Origin: Zoogloea sp.
Lineage (GTDB): Bacteria > Pseudomonadota > Gammaproteobacteria > Burkholderiales > Rhodocyclaceae
Direction: 5' to 3'
Assembly: GCF_023150065.1 (NCBI RefSeq)
Contig: NZ_JAKLLN010000002.1
Location: 248,001 to 312,000, forward strand
Length of the DNA stretch: 64,000 nucleotides
Shown here: piece by piece, positions 62,424-64,000 of the stretch
Layout: the number at the start of each line of letters is the position of its first letter
How positions within the stretch are numbered: position 1 is the stretch's first letter
Notes under the pieces: model-generated
What the model saw: the letters and a program-made list of their open reading frames with translations, nothing else
Told to the model about the DNA's origin: nothing
Databases searched by the model: none
Position numbers and translations under genes: made by a program

Positions 62424-62960
62424 TTATTGCGGGGAGTAGTAATAGGCGCTGGGCTGAACGCAGCCGGAGACGCCGCAGTAGCCTTCGCTGGCAACGGGTG
62501 GGGCGCACGGCGACTGTCCGGCACTGGCGATGCAGGAGAAGAAATGCGGGGTGAGGTCGAGTTCCACGGTGGCTTCGAAGTTGCCATCGGCGACGGCCGT
62601 CATGTTCACCAGGCGTGCGCCCCGGATGAAGGCGTCAACGTAGGTCCGGATGTTGTCGTTCTGGGTGGCAAAGGACGATACCGCCGTGTTGCCCCACACG
62701 CGGAAGCCATACACTTGCTCGGCCAGCGCCCGGTAGGCATCCACCCGGGCAGCCCGCATCGCCATGAGCTTTTGCTGGCCGAGGGTGTATTGGGAGGAGG
62801 TGCTGCCCAGGGCGCCGTAGCCGACGGCGAGGACCTTCTGCGGAGCCATGACGGCGGAGCGGGGGGCGACCGGGGTGCAGCACGGCGCGGTGACAGTGGT
62901 GCAGCCGCCCAGCAGAACAGACAGGGTGAGGCCAAGCGTGGCGAGTTTCAGGTGCGACAT
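62424..62960 (-). CDS. flgP: FlgP-like (LPP20 family) outer-membrane lipoprotein
   Basis: A 178-aa lipoprotein with lipobox LLGGC (Cys20) and a domain resembling LPP20/FlgP: LMAMRAARVDAYRALAEQVYG, SSFATQNDNIRTYVDAFI and GNFEATVELDLTP. FlgP forms outer rings of sheathed or high-torque flagella. The ATG at 62960 is preceded by GGAGAG; an upstream in-frame GTG adds only one residue. It lies 3 bp before flgT. Confidence 0.82.
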   Translation of the reverse strand: MSHLKLATLGLTLSVLLGGCTTVTAPCCTPVAPRSAVMAPQKVLAVGYGALGSTSSQYTLGQQKLMAMRAARVDAYRALAEQVYGFRVWGNTAVSSFATQNDNIRTYVDAFIRGARLVNMTAVADGNFEATVELDLTPHFFSCIASAGQSPCAPPVASEGYCGVSGCVQPSAYYYSPQ

Positions 62961-63119
62961 CACTACTCTCCTTTGAATTTGTCGATTTTAATGATTTCGA
63001 CAATAAAAAATAATTCTTTAGAGAATTTGATGTATTTGCCTGGCGGACTGCCGCGAGGGCTGGCGTCCGCCTGCAATGCGGCCTAAGCTGAGACAGAGTG
63101 ATCAGATAAGTCAGATGTC

Positions 63120-63659
63120 ATGATGTGCGCCAATGTCAGTGCGAATGAAACGGGAAATCGAAGCTTCGTCCAGCCTCGCGGGTGGCGCTTGTTGGCCTGC
63201 GTGGGGCTTTTCATGGCGGCCGGACACGCGGCCGCAGTGAATAAGTGCATTGGTGCCGATGGCCGGATCACCTACACCGATGGGCCTTGCGGTGGCGCCG
63301 TGCGTGCCGAGCGGATCGAGACCCCGCCTCCCCTGAGCCGGGCCGAGCAGGCGGCAGCCATGTGGCGGAGCGAGCGCCTGGTGGGCGAGGCGCGGGCGCT
63401 GGACGCCCGGCGTGCCCGGGAGCAGGAGTTGCGGAGGCTGCAGGACGAGGAACTGCGCCAGCAGGAGGCGATGCGCCAGCGGCAGATCGAGCGTGAAGAG
63501 ACCGAGCACGCTGCCCGCATGGCTGCCGTGCCCATGTATGCCGCACCGATTTATCCGGTGTACCCCAGATATCGGCCGCCGATTGTTGTGCCGGTGCCGC
63601 TGAGGCCGCAAGCACCCCCCCCGGCGCCAGCCCAGATGCGGCCCTATCCCTTCCGTTAA
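63120..63659 (+). CDS. DUF4124 family secreted protein
   Basis: A 179-aa exported protein. A hydrophobic signal segment (about 22-38, ending AAGHAAA) precedes the DUF4124-type motif NKCIGADGRITYTDGPCGG with two Cys. A charged helical stretch (RRAREQELRRLQDEELRQQE) and a Pro-rich tail follow. DUF4124 proteins are common in the periplasm of proteobacteria, function unknown. The start at 63120 is the first of two adjacent ATGs with no strong binding site. It converges with the next gene, overlapping 4 bp. Confidence 0.85.
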   Translation: MMCANVSANETGNRSFVQPRGWRLLACVGLFMAAGHAAAVNKCIGADGRITYTDGPCGGAVRAERIETPPPLSRAEQAAAMWRSERLVGEARALDARRAREQELRRLQDEELRQQEAMRQRQIEREETEHAARMAAVPMYAAPIYPVYPRYRPPIVVPVPLRPQAPPPAPAQMRPYPFR

Positions 63660-64000
63660 GCCGGCAGATCTTCTTCCAGCACGATCACACGTATCGCGTG
63701 TTCGGTACGGACGGCCGCGCCGGTCAGTGCCTCCAGCGTCGCGCTGGCCCGCGGGGCCGGGAGGTGCTGCAGCACGATGAGGGTGGGGCGCCTGGGCTGC
63801 CAGGCTCGCAGGGAAGCCAGCCGGGCATCGTCCACCTCTTCCAGCCAGGCGTCGTCCCAGGGCGTGTTGCTGTTTGCGCCTGTCTCGCTGGGCACAAACC
63901 ATAGAACCGGTCTGAACTGCACGCCGACGCGATAGGCCAGCCCGCCCAGGCGGCTGCGATCATCCAACTGGTGATAGCCCGCCAGCCGGTAGCCGAAGTG
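63656..64000 (-). CDS. Hypothetical protein (5' end outside window)
   Basis: An open minus-strand frame runs from the window edge to a stop at 63656, giving the last 114 residues of a protein (YRLAGYHQLDDRSRLGG at the left, VIVLEEDLPA at the end). No domain recognised; Trp/Pro-rich middle (DDAWLEEVDDARLA). It continues beyond base 64000, so the start and family cannot be determined here. Confidence 0.6.
   Translation of the reverse strand, partial: HFGYRLAGYHQLDDRSRLGGLAYRVGVQFRPVLWFVPSETGANSNTPWDDAWLEEVDDARLASLRAWQPRRPTLIVLQHLPAPRASATLEALTGAAVRTEHAIRVIVLEEDLPA

Overview
The window is high-GC DNA from a Gram-negative bacterium, most likely a betaproteobacterium of the Rhodocyclales (Azoarcus/Thauera/Zoogloea-like). 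This placement is inferred from gene order (uvrC-pgsA-tRNA-Gly-tRNA-Cys, minCDE, hslO), a Gram-negative trimeric porin, DUF1178 and DUF4124 proteins and the style of the tRNA genes. No 16S gene is present to confirm it.

Layout. 1-4643: the 3' part of uvrC, pgsA, a Gly-Cys-Gly-Cys-Gly tRNA array made by an exact 204-bp tandem duplication, a family 2 glycosyltransferase and a DUF1178 protein. 4934-35707: a complete type VI secretion system with all 13 core components, in two convergent blocks. The rightward block is tssA-B-C-hcp-hcp2-tagJ-tssE-F-G-H, a TPR-methyltransferase, vgrG, a cargo cassette (DUF2169, a degenerate ketoacyl-synthase fold, a PAAR-like DUF4150 protein, an AHH nuclease, an Imm11-type immunity protein, a DUF6484 protein, a TIGR02270 protein), the FHA protein tagH and the PP2C phosphatase pppA. 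The leftward block is tssJ-K-L-M-tagF. 35903-43208: an operon-like run of a lipoprotein with two CxxCH heme motifs, an OmpA-like lipoprotein, a large repeat protein with one CxxCH motif and a JDVT-CTERM tail, its predicted glutamic intramembrane sorting protease MrtJ, and a porin. 43588-45132: a membrane Ser/Thr kinase, the likely PpkA partner of pppA/tagH/tagF.

45281-46376: an intact tRNA-Leu(TAA) and a 61-bp copy of its 3' part bracket a Phd/PIN toxin-antitoxin module, the footprint of a small integrated element. 46387-57630: mainly housekeeping genes, namely minCDE, an hslO lacking all four redox-switch cysteines, an ArsC-like protein, tex, a secreted Ala/Pro/Lys-rich protein with a nuclease-like C-terminus, a hexose-6-phosphate mutarotase, tag and a Pat-type acyl-CoA synthetase/acetyltransferase. 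57853-64000: a multi-PAS histidine kinase, a tRNA-Pro/Arg/His operon, flgP- and flgT-like genes, a DUF4124 protein and a partial unknown gene.

How it works together. The T6SS genes predict a contractile secretion machine controlled by threonine phosphorylation (kinase, phosphatase, FHA protein, TagF), loaded with a DNase effector that has its own immunity protein. The JDVT-CTERM/MrtJ-heme-OmpA operon between the T6SS structural genes and the kinase is the least explained part and the best candidate for a new envelope system. All functional statements come from reading sequence and recalling families; no database search was run.
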